DNA of 12,276 nucleotides from JBDTZF01 sp040005265. Lineage in GTDB: Bacteria; Verrucomicrobiota; Verrucomicrobiia; Chthoniobacterales; UBA10450. Below are positions 1 to 6,000 of this stretch, piece after piece; within the stretch, counting starts at the first letter, position 1, and every line of letters starts with the position of its first letter. The notes below the pieces were generated by a model, which had not been told where the DNA came from, did no database searches, and worked only from the letters and a program-made list of their open reading frames with translations. Position numbers and translations under genes: made by a program. The DNA is taken from assembly GCA_040005265.1 (NCBI GenBank), contig JBDTZF010000078.1, forward strand, positions 1 through 12,276. The letters are read 5' to 3'.

Positions 1-965
1 TCGTTACCACTGCTCAGCTCTACAAAGTCGCCTACGGCAAATTCGCGGTCGGGGCATATAACATTAATAATATGGAACAGACCCTGGGGTTGTTCCGCGG
101 CAATGTCCAAAGCAAGGCGCCGTTTATCATCCAGCTCTCCAAGGGCGCGCGAAAATATGCCGACAAACGGATGCTCGAGGCGATCATTCGCACCGCTGAA
201 GTCATGTTTCCCGACGCGATCTTTGCCGTGCATCTTGATCATGGCGACGAGGAGGCTTGTTACGATTGTATCGCTTCGGGCTTTTACAGCTCGGTCATGA
301 TTGATGCCAGCCACGCGCCGTTCGAGGAGAACGTCGCCATCACCAAACGCGTAGTCGACAAAGCGCACGCCAAAGGAGTCAGCGTAGAAGCCGAGCTGGG
401 CCAGCTCGGTGGAGTGGAAGAAGACATCAGCGTCGATGAAGGAAACGCCTGCCTGACGAACCCGGATGAAGCGGTCGAGTTCATCAAGCAAACAAAATGT
501 GATTCGCTCGCTGCGGCGATCGGGACAAGTCACGGCGCTTACAAATTCAAAGGCCAGCAATCGCTGCACTTTGAGGTGATCGAAGGGATTCGCGACAAGT
601 TGAAGGCAGCCGGTCTGCAACCCACTCCGATCGTTATGCACGGATCGTCGAGCGTTCCGAAATCGGAAGTTGAGCGCATCAACGCTGCTGGTGGGAAACT
701 TGATCCGTCTGCTCGAGGTGTGAACGAAGAGGAATATCTGCCTGCTGCGAAATTGGGTGTGACCAAGGTGAACATCGATACCGATGGCCGGCTCGTCTGG
801 ACGCGTGTCCATCGGGAATTTTTCCGGGATCATCCGGAGCAATTCGATTTCCGGCCGCCGGGGAAAATTTTTGTCGAGGAGTACGCGAATTTCATCGCGC
901 ACAAGAACGAGAAGCTCGGTTCGGCCAACCAGCTCGACGCTGTCCGCGCCAGCGTGAAGAAATAG
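1..965 (+). CDS. Class II fructose-bisphosphate aldolase, 5' truncated
   Basis: Zinc-dependent aldolase of glycolysis/gluconeogenesis (fructose 1,6-bisphosphate to DHAP plus glyceraldehyde 3-phosphate), cytosolic. The reading frame is open from base 3 to the left edge, and the visible start reads as the family's usual N-terminus (FAVGAYNINNMEQ). The ATG at 72 is therefore internal (the M of NNMEQ), and the true start lies off the window. About 320 residues are visible. HLDHGD at 231-248 carries the catalytic Asp and a zinc His. GTSHG and MHGSSS supply the other expected metal and phosphate-loop positions, and VNIDTD near the C-terminus is the second phosphate-binding segment. The long insert-bearing form resembles the Calvin-cycle-type (CbbA/FbaA) branch, so sedoheptulose or tagatose bisphosphate activity cannot be excluded. 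It is separated from lpxD by a repeat, so co-transcription is doubtful. Family call is sure; exact substrate less so. Confidence 0.93.
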   Translation, partial: VTTAQLYKVAYGKFAVGAYNINNMEQTLGLFRGNVQSKAPFIIQLSKGARKYADKRMLEAIIRTAEVMFPDAIFAVHLDHGDEEACYDCIASGFYSSVMIDASHAPFEENVAITKRVVDKAHAKGVSVEAELGQLGGVEEDISVDEGNACLTNPDEAVEFIKQTKCDSLAAAIGTSHGAYKFKGQQSLHFEVIEGIRDKLKAAGLQPTPIVMHGSSSVPKSEVERINAAGGKLDPSARGVNEEEYLPAAKLGVTKVNIDTDGRLVWTRVHREFFRDHPEQFDFRPPGKIFVEEYANFIAHKNEKLGSANQLDAVRASVKK

Positions 966-988
966 TGTCTGGCATGTCGCCGAAAGGT

Positions 989-1100
989 GTCATCCTGAGC
1001 GAAGTCGAAGGATCCCGTAATGGAACCTTGAACGGACAGCTGCGGGATTCCTCGACTACGCTGTCCGAGCCGGACTGGCACCGCTTCGCTCGGAATGACA
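989..1100. repeat. Nested palindromic intergenic repeat (MITE/REP-like)
   Basis: Nearly the whole gap between the aldolase and lpxD is one imperfect palindrome. The outer arms are GTCATCCTGAGCGAAG at 989-1004 and the complement of GTCATTCCGAGCGAAG at about 1084-1099, differing at two of 16 bases. An inner pair (AGCGAAGTCGAAGGATCCCG against AGCGTAGTCGAGGAATCCCG read on the other strand, about 998-1017 and 1043-1063) is also largely complementary. The GTCATCCTGAGCGAAG motif is one I recall from dispersed intergenic repeats in several phyla. Short ORFs that cross it on the minus strand give the low-complexity SFDFAQDD translation and are not genes. No transposase is present, so any mobility would have to be in trans. 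It ends about 10 bases before the lpxD start. Confidence 0.72.
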
Positions 1101-1110
1101 AAGTTGTTTT

Positions 1111-2145
1111 GTGAGCGATAAACCTATTCAAGTGACTTTTACGCTCCAGGAGATCGCCAAATTTTCCGGCGGCGAACTAGTAGGCGATCCCGCTCAGAAA
1201 ATAATCGGAGCCGCTTCGCTGGCTGAGGCCACAACTGGCGAAATCACGTTTTACGGGAATCCGCGTTATCTCGCGGCGTTTCGCAAGAGCGGGGCAACAG
1301 CGGCATTCGTTCCGGCTGATTTTGAGGAAAAAATTGTTCCTTCGCAAATTCGCGTGGCGAATCCGACGAAGGCCTTCGAACAGGTGGTGCTCAAGTTCGC
1401 GCCGAAGCCGATCAAGTTTGCGCCCGGTATTCATTCCACGGCGATTATCGATCCTGCCGCCAAAGTCGGAGATCGCGTTTCCATCCAGCCTTACGCGGTC
1501 ATTGAAGCCGGTGCGCATGTCGGGGAAAATACGGTCATCGGTGCGGGAGCATATGTCGGTCATGAAAGCACGGTTGGACCGGATTGCCTGATTTATCCGG
1601 GCGTGACGATCCGGGAGCGGACCCGCATCGGCGCGCGAGTGATCATTCACAGCGGCGCGGTGATCGGAGCGGATGGCTTTGGGTTCGAAGTCGAACAAGG
1701 CCAACAGAAGAAGGTGCCGCAGATCGGCATTGTCCAAATTGATGACGACGTTGAGATCGGTGCCAACACCACAATCGACCGCGCCCGTTTTGGGCGAACT
1801 TGGATTCAGGAGGGCGTTAAGATCGACAACCTCGTTCAGATCGCGCACAACGTGGTCATTGGGAAGAACTCGGTCATTGCTGCTCAAGTCGGTGTGGCGG
1901 GGAGCGTTCAGATAGGCCGGGGAGTCATGATCGGCGGTCAGGCCGGGATCATCGGCCACATCGAGATTGGCGACGGCACAATGATCGGCGCCCAAAGCGG
2001 CGTTTCGAAGAGTCTTAACGGCGGGATCTGGTGGGCGACACCGACGGTTCCGCTGGCCGATGCGAAGCAACAAATCGCCTGGGTGCGCCGGTTGGGAGAT
2101 TTTTTCGAGCGTTTGAAAGAGATCGAAAAAAAGCTCGGTCTATAG
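1111..2145 (+). CDS. lpxD: UDP-3-O-acylglucosamine N-acyltransferase
   Basis: Third step of lipid A synthesis: transfers a 3-hydroxyacyl chain from acyl-ACP to the 2-amino group of UDP-3-O-acyl-glucosamine, at the cytosolic face of the inner membrane. It is 344 residues, the normal size (about 340). An N-terminal uridine-binding domain (roughly residues 1-105) is followed by a left-handed beta helix of hexapeptide repeats (roughly 108-320) and a C-terminal helix (RRLGDFFERLKEIEKKL). The catalytic His is H246 in NLVQIAHNVVIG, matching the QIAHN motif of E. coli LpxD. The start is GTG at 1111 with no visible Shine-Dalgarno. Alignment with the family's N-terminus (FTLQEIAKFSGGELVGD) supports it. 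It is not beside lpxA, lpxB or fabZ here, so it seems a stand-alone gene. It implies an outer membrane with LPS. Confidence 0.96.
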   Translation: MSDKPIQVTFTLQEIAKFSGGELVGDPAQKIIGAASLAEATTGEITFYGNPRYLAAFRKSGATAAFVPADFEEKIVPSQIRVANPTKAFEQVVLKFAPKPIKFAPGIHSTAIIDPAAKVGDRVSIQPYAVIEAGAHVGENTVIGAGAYVGHESTVGPDCLIYPGVTIRERTRIGARVIIHSGAVIGADGFGFEVEQGQQKKVPQIGIVQIDDDVEIGANTTIDRARFGRTWIQEGVKIDNLVQIAHNVVIGKNSVIAAQVGVAGSVQIGRGVMIGGQAGIIGHIEIGDGTMIGAQSGVSKSLNGGIWWATPTVPLADAKQQIAWVRRLGDFFERLKEIEKKLGL

Positions 2146-2179
2146 GTGCCGCAAGAGGCTAAGCGGTGGCCTCGGCAGG

Positions 2180-2197
2180 CGGCAACGGTGCCGTTTT
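2180..2197 (+). terminator. Weak hairpin-plus-T terminator candidate after lpxD
   Basis: A five-base-pair stem CGGCA / TGCCG with loop ACGG is followed directly by TTTT, 35 bases after the lpxD stop. The stem is short and the T tract minimal, so this is only a candidate. Its position between lpxD and the next gene is what one would expect of an intrinsic terminator. Confidence 0.3.
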
Positions 2198-2266
2198 AGC
2201 GGGAGTTCCGGCAGCAAACCGGGCAGTGGCAAGGTTAGTGCTATAGTGTTTATGGAAATTATAGAC

Positions 2267-2713
2267 ATGAAGCCTACTAGAGAGTCCCACCAGTTTTTAA
2301 TCATCGACGATGATCCCTCCATCGCCCGGTTCCTTATCACTTATCTCCGCCAGAAAGGTCACACCTGCGAAGCCCTCACCGACGGCTTTCAGACCGCGAA
2401 TTGGCTGACCCATCACGACTGCGAAGTGGTGATTGTCGATCTTAAGATGCCTAAAGTGGATGGCATTTCGCTCATCACTTTCATCCGCGAAATGAACCAC
2501 GAACTGCCCATTATCGTGTTCACCGGAGTCGGCTATGATGAAGACCAGATGCATGCTGCTCTCCGGGCTGGCGCCAATGGTTACGTAAGCAAGAATCTCC
2601 CAATCGAACAGCTTTACTGCGTTCTCGCCCGGGTCCTCACGACCTGCCAACTGCGGGCACGTCTGGAGCCGGTAAGCCCTCGACCACAGCGGGTCCTCGC
2701 CGGTGCTGCGTAA
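2267..2713 (+). CDS. Stand-alone response regulator receiver protein
   Basis: Single CheY-like receiver domain with no output domain. Counting from the ATG at 2267 it has 148 residues. The acidic pocket is in LIIDDDPS near residue 14, the phospho-acceptor is D58 in VIVDLKMP, the switch Thr is T86 in VFTG, and the invariant Lys is K109 in YVSKNLP, so all the active residues are present. The tail of about 25 residues is proline/arginine-rich and has no recognisable domain. In-frame starts at GTG 2246 and ATG 2252 would add seven or five residues. I prefer 2267 because a TATAGT box at 2242-2247 would place transcription start downstream of the other two, but there is no strong Shine-Dalgarno for any. 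No histidine kinase is adjacent, so partner and output are unknown. It converges on the next gene with nine bases between the stop codons. Confidence 0.85.
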   Translation: MKPTRESHQFLIIDDDPSIARFLITYLRQKGHTCEALTDGFQTANWLTHHDCEVVIVDLKMPKVDGISLITFIREMNHELPIIVFTGVGYDEDQMHAALRAGANGYVSKNLPIEQLYCVLARVLTTCQLRARLEPVSPRPQRVLAGAA

Positions 2714-2722
2714 TTCCAAGCC

Positions 2723-3145
2723 TTATTTCCTTCTAATCGCGGGACGGCCTTCTGCCAAAATTTCCCGTAAGCTGTCAGGTGAAATAGTTTCTGCGCCGCT
2801 GGCGTTCGCAGTCTCCCTCACCAACCCATCCGCGGTGGCCACCACAAGATTAAACTGCTCTGCATACTTGCTGGCCAGTCGCTCGATGACCGAATCCGCG
2901 GGTTGCCCACGGCGAGAATAAAATACCTGCACGTCGTTTGGATCGGTCATCTCGCTGACCCGCGAGCCTTTTCCATCAAAGACGACGACCACTCGCACGC
3001 CGGTCCAATCTTGGTAGTCCCGCAATCGCTTGATCAGCGCTTCACGGGCAAGACTCGTTCGCCGATGATGAAGCTTAAGCAGCTCCTGCCACGCAAAAAT
3101 GACGCTATGTCCATCGACGATTAAATAGCGGGCGCGTCCCGGCAT
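2723..3145 (-). CDS. YacP-like NYN domain protein (putative ribonuclease)
   Basis: A compact 140-residue protein that is essentially one NYN/PIN-fold domain of the YacP type. The family is held to be metal-dependent ribonucleases; B. subtilis Rae1 (YacP) cuts mRNA at the ribosome. The expected acidic set is visible: D11 in LIVDGHSVIF, D57 in VVVFDGKG, D84 in QPADSVIERL and D106 in VVATADG. DGHS replaces the commoner DGYN, so the usual Asn is a Ser here; whether this matters is unknown. It is shorter than Rae1 (about 170 aa). It starts at the ATG at 3145, 45 bases beyond the end of the small basic gene on the same strand, with a possible terminator between them. The start is reasonable, with LIVDG close behind. 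RNase activity is family inference. Confidence 0.82.
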   Translation of the reverse strand: MPGRARYLIVDGHSVIFAWQELLKLHHRRTSLAREALIKRLRDYQDWTGVRVVVVFDGKGSRVSEMTDPNDVQVFYSRRGQPADSVIERLASKYAEQFNLVVATADGLVRETANASGAETISPDSLREILAEGRPAIRRK

Positions 3146-3150
3146 CAGGG

Positions 3151-3179
3151 AAAATTACCGGGAAGCGCAGCGGTCCCGG
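3151..3179 (-). terminator. Intrinsic terminator candidate after the small basic gene
   Basis: Read on the minus strand, CCGGGA (3179-3174) pairs with TCCCGG (3163-3158) around a ten-base loop and is followed by TAATTTT. It begins 12 bases after the stop of the 45-aa basic protein and ends just before the NYN gene start. It would stop transcription of the basic gene or attenuate read-through into the NYN gene. The stem is six GC-rich pairs with a moderate T tract, so support is fair rather than strong. Confidence 0.42.
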
Positions 3180-3190
3180 GACAGAAATTC

Positions 3191-3328
3191 CTACTGGGCT
3201 GAGGCTGCTTGTTTCTTCGCCTTTGGTTTAGGCGACTCCCGGCGGGTCGATCGCTTTGCCTGACGCTTGCGTTTGACGTAGGCCTTGCGCCGTTTGCGCT
3301 TGGATCGAACTCGGAGTTGTTGTCCCAT
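3191..3328 (-). CDS. 45-aa highly basic small protein, unknown function
   Basis: A short reading frame, ATG at 3328-3326 to TAG at 3193-3191, gives MGQQLRVRSKRKRRKAYVKR and then a further K/R-rich stretch ending in AKKQAASAQ. Twenty of 45 residues are Lys or Arg (ten each) against one acidic residue (E31), with no Cys, Trp or Phe. A good Shine-Dalgarno (GAAGGTG, 3338-3332) sits four bases upstream of the ATG, the best in the window, and a hairpin terminator follows. These make a genuine gene likely despite its length. The composition resembles small ribosomal proteins and nucleoid- or RNA-binding peptides. I do not recognise a named family with certainty, so function stays open. An overlapping 60-residue frame on the same strand (to 3410) lacks these signals. 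TTGCGC and TATAGA with 17-base spacing lie just upstream, but that -10 would overlap the Shine-Dalgarno. Confidence 0.72.
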   Translation of the reverse strand: MGQQLRVRSKRKRRKAYVKRKRQAKRSTRRESPKPKAKKQAASAQ

Positions 3329-3409
3329 GGGCACCTTCTATAGGTTGAAACGGTGGAAGGCGCAACGCGATTCCGCAGGTTCCAACCCTTCGACGTAATT
3401 TAAATCGCA

Positions 3410-3439
3410 TTGCAATCTGGAAGCGTTTCCGAGTACAAC
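3410..3439 (+). promoter_or_regulatory. Sigma-70-like promoter candidate for the coiled-coil gene
   Basis: TTGCAA (3410-3415) and TACAAC (3434-3439), 18 bases apart, each match four of six consensus bases. They lie 26 bases upstream of the ATG at 3465, in the 136-base gap between two divergent genes, which is where a promoter is expected. I saw it by eye; no scoring was done. Confidence 0.3.
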
Positions 3440-3464
3440 TTCAGCACTCGCCGTTCTTGACGCC

Positions 3465-4268
3465 ATGACGCTCGCTTTCACTCCCAAAACGATAATCGCC
3501 ATTTCTGTCGCGATGCTTTTCCTCGCGGCGGTGTTCGGAGTGTTAAACAACTTTAAAGTAAAGGGGCTCCACGCAGACGTATCAAACATTACGGCGATAC
3601 ACCAGGCGGCGGAACGGCAGCGGCTCACTGGCGAAAGGCAAATCAAGGCCCGCGAAGCGGCTGCGGCTGATGCAATGAAGGTGGCGGCCGAAGCGGCGGC
3701 GAAAATCGCAAAGGCCGAGGCGGACTTTGAGCAAGCGCAGAAAGAAAAAACCGATCTGCAGGCCAAACTGAGCGTGAATGAAGGCGAGATTGTTTCACTG
3801 CAGAAAAGCATTCAGGAAGCCACCGGCAAACCGGCGGGTGAAATCCCCGGCGTTCCATCGACAACAGAAGTCGACGCCCAAATCGACGAGCTGCGGCGTT
3901 CGCTTGAAAGCGCGGAAAACGAGAAGGTGTTGATGTCCGACAAGCTGCGGATTACCCAGGGGCGGGTGACCCAGCTCGAAGATGAAAAGAAGCGCCGGGC
4001 GGCTGTAGCTGGGAAGCCGGGAGTGCGCGGCACCGTCCTGGCAGTGAATCAGGCTTACAATTTCGTGGTGTTAAACCTTGGTGGCAGACAGGGCGTCGAG
4101 CCAAATTCGGAAATGCTCGTTTTGCGCGACGGCGCGCTCATCGCCAAAATCCGCATTTCTTCGGTTGAACCGGCTACGGCCATCGGCGACATAGTTACCA
4201 GCAGTCTGGCGCGGGGCGTTCAGGTGCAACCAGGGGACATTGTAATCTATGCAGGCACTAATTCGTGA
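3465..4268 (+). CDS. Membrane-anchored coiled-coil protein with C-terminal beta domain
   Basis: 267 residues. A hydrophobic segment at about 9-27 (TIIAISVAMLFLAAVFGVL) after a short basic N-terminus should be a signal anchor leaving most of the protein in the periplasm. Residues about 35-180 are rich in Ala, Glu, Lys and Gln with heptad-like spacing, interrupted near 122-132 by a Pro/Gly stretch (GKPAGEIPGVP), so two coiled-coil helices joined by a hinge are likely. Residues about 190-265 look beta-rich (GTVLAVNQAYNFVVLNLG, then a GVEPNSEMLVLRDG turn). This end recalls the C-terminal beta domains of MreC or FlgT, but the similarity is by eye only. It overlaps the next gene by 20 bases, which suggests translational coupling with the lipoprotein. 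Probable role: an envelope scaffold or organiser; no enzyme motif is visible. Confidence 0.78.
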   Translation: MTLAFTPKTIIAISVAMLFLAAVFGVLNNFKVKGLHADVSNITAIHQAAERQRLTGERQIKAREAAAADAMKVAAEAAAKIAKAEADFEQAQKEKTDLQAKLSVNEGEIVSLQKSIQEATGKPAGEIPGVPSTTEVDAQIDELRRSLESAENEKVLMSDKLRITQGRVTQLEDEKKRRAAVAGKPGVRGTVLAVNQAYNFVVLNLGGRQGVEPNSEMLVLRDGALIAKIRISSVEPATAIGDIVTSSLARGVQVQPGDIVIYAGTNS

Positions 4269-4458
4269 GCTTAGCAAAAACATCAGGGCGGTTTTGTTGT
4301 TCGCTGTCGCAGGCGCGATGATTTCGTGTTCGACGCCCAAGGAAGACCAACGTCTGGTTGATGATCCCTCCGACAAAAAAGAGGGAACCGTGCCTTGGAA
4401 CAGGCCGGAGAAATGGGAGTCGGGCGGCAACCTTTCCGGCATGACCGATCGCCGCTAG
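4249..4458 (+). CDS. Small lipoprotein, unknown function
   Basis: 69 residues. The N-terminus has basic residues (R6, K10, R13), a hydrophobic core (AVLLFAVAGAM) and an MISC lipobox with the acylated Cys at 27. The Ser at -1 and Ile at -2 are acceptable for signal peptidase II. The mature part is only 43 residues, hydrophilic, with a DDPSDKKEGTVPW segment and a WNRPEKWESGG segment bearing two Trp. Residue 28 is Ser, so the Asp+2 inner-membrane retention rule would not apply, if that rule holds in this organism. The start lies inside the preceding gene (20-base overlap), with an AGGGGA stretch about 13 bases upstream. I recall small lipoproteins with similar PWxRPxxWE tails in Verrucomicrobia, but cannot confirm. 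Likely partner: the coiled-coil protein upstream. Confidence 0.75.
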   Translation: MQALIRELSKNIRAVLLFAVAGAMISCSTPKEDQRLVDDPSDKKEGTVPWNRPEKWESGGNLSGMTDRR

Positions 4459-4472
4459 ACAGAGCGCGGTGA

Positions 4473-5825
4473 TCAGATCCAGAATCCCGGCGGGATTACG
4501 GCATTTTTCGGGACGACCACAATCCCGTCGCGGATAAAGAAATTATCCGCGTCGAAATTGTCTGGTTTTCCTTCCGGAGTAATCACAACTCCGTCGGCAA
4601 TGCGCGCGTTCTTGTCGATGATGGCGCGATCGATTACGCAATTGCGCCCGATCCCAATATGCGGCAGGGCCGGGTCGCCTCCGGTCAGCTCGAAATGGTC
4701 AGCGCCCATGACGATGCTGTTTCGAATTGTTGCGCCGCTTTGGATGATGCTGCGGATCCCGATCACGCTGCGCTCGATGTGCGCGTCGGAAATGATGCAA
4801 CCGTCGGAAATGATTGCCTGCCGCAAAGTAGCGCCATTGATCTTGCTGCCCGGCAGGAATCGCGGATGCGTGTAAATCGGCGAGTCCGGTTCGAAGAAAC
4901 TGTATTCAGGCACGATATCGGTCAGGTCGAGGTTCGCCTCGTAAAACGCCCGGATCGTTCCGATGTCTTCCCAGTAGCCCTTGAAGATATAAACGCTTAC
5001 GTGTCGATCCTGGATCGACTGCGGGATGATGTGTTTTCCAAAATCGGCCAAGTCGTTGTCCAGGCACTTGACCAGCACGTCCCGGTTGAAAACGTAAATG
5101 CCCATCGAAGCCTGGAATAATTCGTCGCTCTCATCTGAGTCGACGGAGCGAAGCAGGTCGCGGCTCATCTTCATTCCGCTGATCGCGGCATCGTCTTTGG
5201 GTTTTTCCAGAAATCGAGTGATGCGCCGGTCCACTCCGCTTTGCATGATACCAAACTCGGAAACTTGATTCCGATGCACGGGATGAGTCGCCAGCGTAAT
5301 ATCCGCACCGGAGCGGATATGTTGATGAAGCAGCGCGCGAAAATCCATTCGGTAAAGCTGATCGCCGCTAAGAATCAGATAATAATCGAACGGGTGCTCC
5401 AGGAAATAACGCATGTTCTGGCGGACGGCGTCGGCGGTGCCCTGGTACCATTGCGAGCCTTCGGGCGTTTGTTGCGCTGCCAGAATATCGACGAAGCTGC
5501 GCGAGAAATTGTCGAACTTGTAGCTGGCCTGGATATGCCGGTGCAGCGACATGGTGTTGAATTGCGTCAGCACATAAATCGAACGCAGTCCCGAGTTGAG
5601 GCAATTGCTGATCGGGACATCGACCAGCCGATATTTCCCGCCGAGCGGTACCGCCGGTTTTGCGCGGTCCTTCGTTAACGGGAATAACCGCGTACCTGCA
5701 CCGCCACCCATAATGACCGAGAGTGTGCGCTGGGTCGTACCCGGCGGAAGCGCCGGAACTGGTATCGCCGGAAACGGATCGCCCAATGATTGGCGCGGCT
5801 GCTGATGTCGATCCTGGCTTTGCAC
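4473..5825 (-). CDS. glgC: Glucose-1-phosphate adenylyltransferase (ADP-glucose pyrophosphorylase)
   Basis: Makes ADP-glucose from ATP and glucose 1-phosphate, the committed and allosterically controlled step of bacterial glycogen synthesis. 450 residues. The nucleotidyltransferase domain shows GGGAGTRLFPLT at 40-51, KPAVPLGGKYRLVD soon after, WYQGTADAVRQN, LSGDQLYRMD and FLEKPK. A left-handed beta helix follows from about residue 320 to the end (VIPPGFWI). The sequence is of the plant/cyanobacterial-like kind rather than the enterobacterial one. The start is GTG at 5825, the first possible after an in-frame stop, and it gives a Pro/Gln-rich extension of about 33 residues before the conserved TLSVIMGGG. 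A TACAAT box lies two bases upstream of that GTG, so the true start may be further in (for example TTG at 5786) or the mRNA leaderless. It converges on the lipoprotein gene and diverges from glmS. Confidence 0.95.
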   Translation of the reverse strand: MQSQDRHQQPRQSLGDPFPAIPVPALPPGTTQRTLSVIMGGGAGTRLFPLTKDRAKPAVPLGGKYRLVDVPISNCLNSGLRSIYVLTQFNTMSLHRHIQASYKFDNFSRSFVDILAAQQTPEGSQWYQGTADAVRQNMRYFLEHPFDYYLILSGDQLYRMDFRALLHQHIRSGADITLATHPVHRNQVSEFGIMQSGVDRRITRFLEKPKDDAAISGMKMSRDLLRSVDSDESDELFQASMGIYVFNRDVLVKCLDNDLADFGKHIIPQSIQDRHVSVYIFKGYWEDIGTIRAFYEANLDLTDIVPEYSFFEPDSPIYTHPRFLPGSKINGATLRQAIISDGCIISDAHIERSVIGIRSIIQSGATIRNSIVMGADHFELTGGDPALPHIGIGRNCVIDRAIIDKNARIADGVVITPEGKPDNFDADNFFIRDGIVVVPKNAVIPPGFWI

Positions 5826-5930
5826 GATTGTATTAACTCAGGGTATGCCCATTCCGGCAACCCTTTTGCGAGGGTGATCTCGGTCTCGGGCAGGGCGGAT
5901 TCCGCCTTGGCGTGGGTTCCGGCGTGAATC

Positions 5931-5959
5931 TTGCGGCTGGCCGAAGCTGAAGTTACACT
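5931..5959 (+). promoter_or_regulatory. Sigma-70-like promoter candidate for glmS
   Basis: TTGCGG (5931-5936) and TACACT (5954-5959) are separated by 17 bases, matching three and four of six consensus positions. Transcription would begin near 5966 and give a 5' leader of about 35 bases that contains the hairpin at 5971-5987. It was judged by eye. Confidence 0.38.
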
Positions 5960-5970
5960 GGAAGCGTTTA

Positions 5971-5987
5971 GCGGGCGACAGGCCCGC
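5971..5987 (+). repeat. Hairpin in the glmS leader, REP-like
   Basis: GCGGGC-GACAG-GCCCGC is a perfect six-pair, all-GC stem with a five-base loop, 13 bases before the glmS ATG. There is no Shine-Dalgarno between the hairpin and the ATG (the spacer is CTCTACACCAATT). The unit GCGGGCGACAGGCCCGCCTC recalls short dispersed repeats that I associate with this group of bacteria. It may be just a repeat, but at this site it could affect initiation of glmS translation. Confidence 0.5.
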
Positions 5988-6000
5988 CTCTACACCAATT

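Noticed and set aside
830..1131. Two minus-strand ORFs crossing the repeat before lpxD
   Set aside because: They are made of the repeat and the antisense of the aldolase end; SFDFAQDD is a typical repeat artefact.
1177..2073. 298-codon open frame on the minus strand inside lpxD
   Set aside because: Antisense to the hexapeptide repeats. Its repetitive composition (many N, D, R) mirrors them.
3228..3410. 60-residue minus-strand ORF overlapping the basic small protein
   Set aside because: It lies in another frame with no Shine-Dalgarno; the 45-residue frame has the SD and the better composition.
4361..4386. CCCTC/GAGGG hairpin as a terminator
   Set aside because: It lies inside the lipoprotein coding region, and the A-rich run is in the loop rather than a T tract after the stem.
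5826..6000. glmS ribozyme/riboswitch upstream of glmS
   Set aside because: The gap allows a leader of only about 35 bases after the likely promoter and shows no ribozyme core; only a simple hairpin is present.
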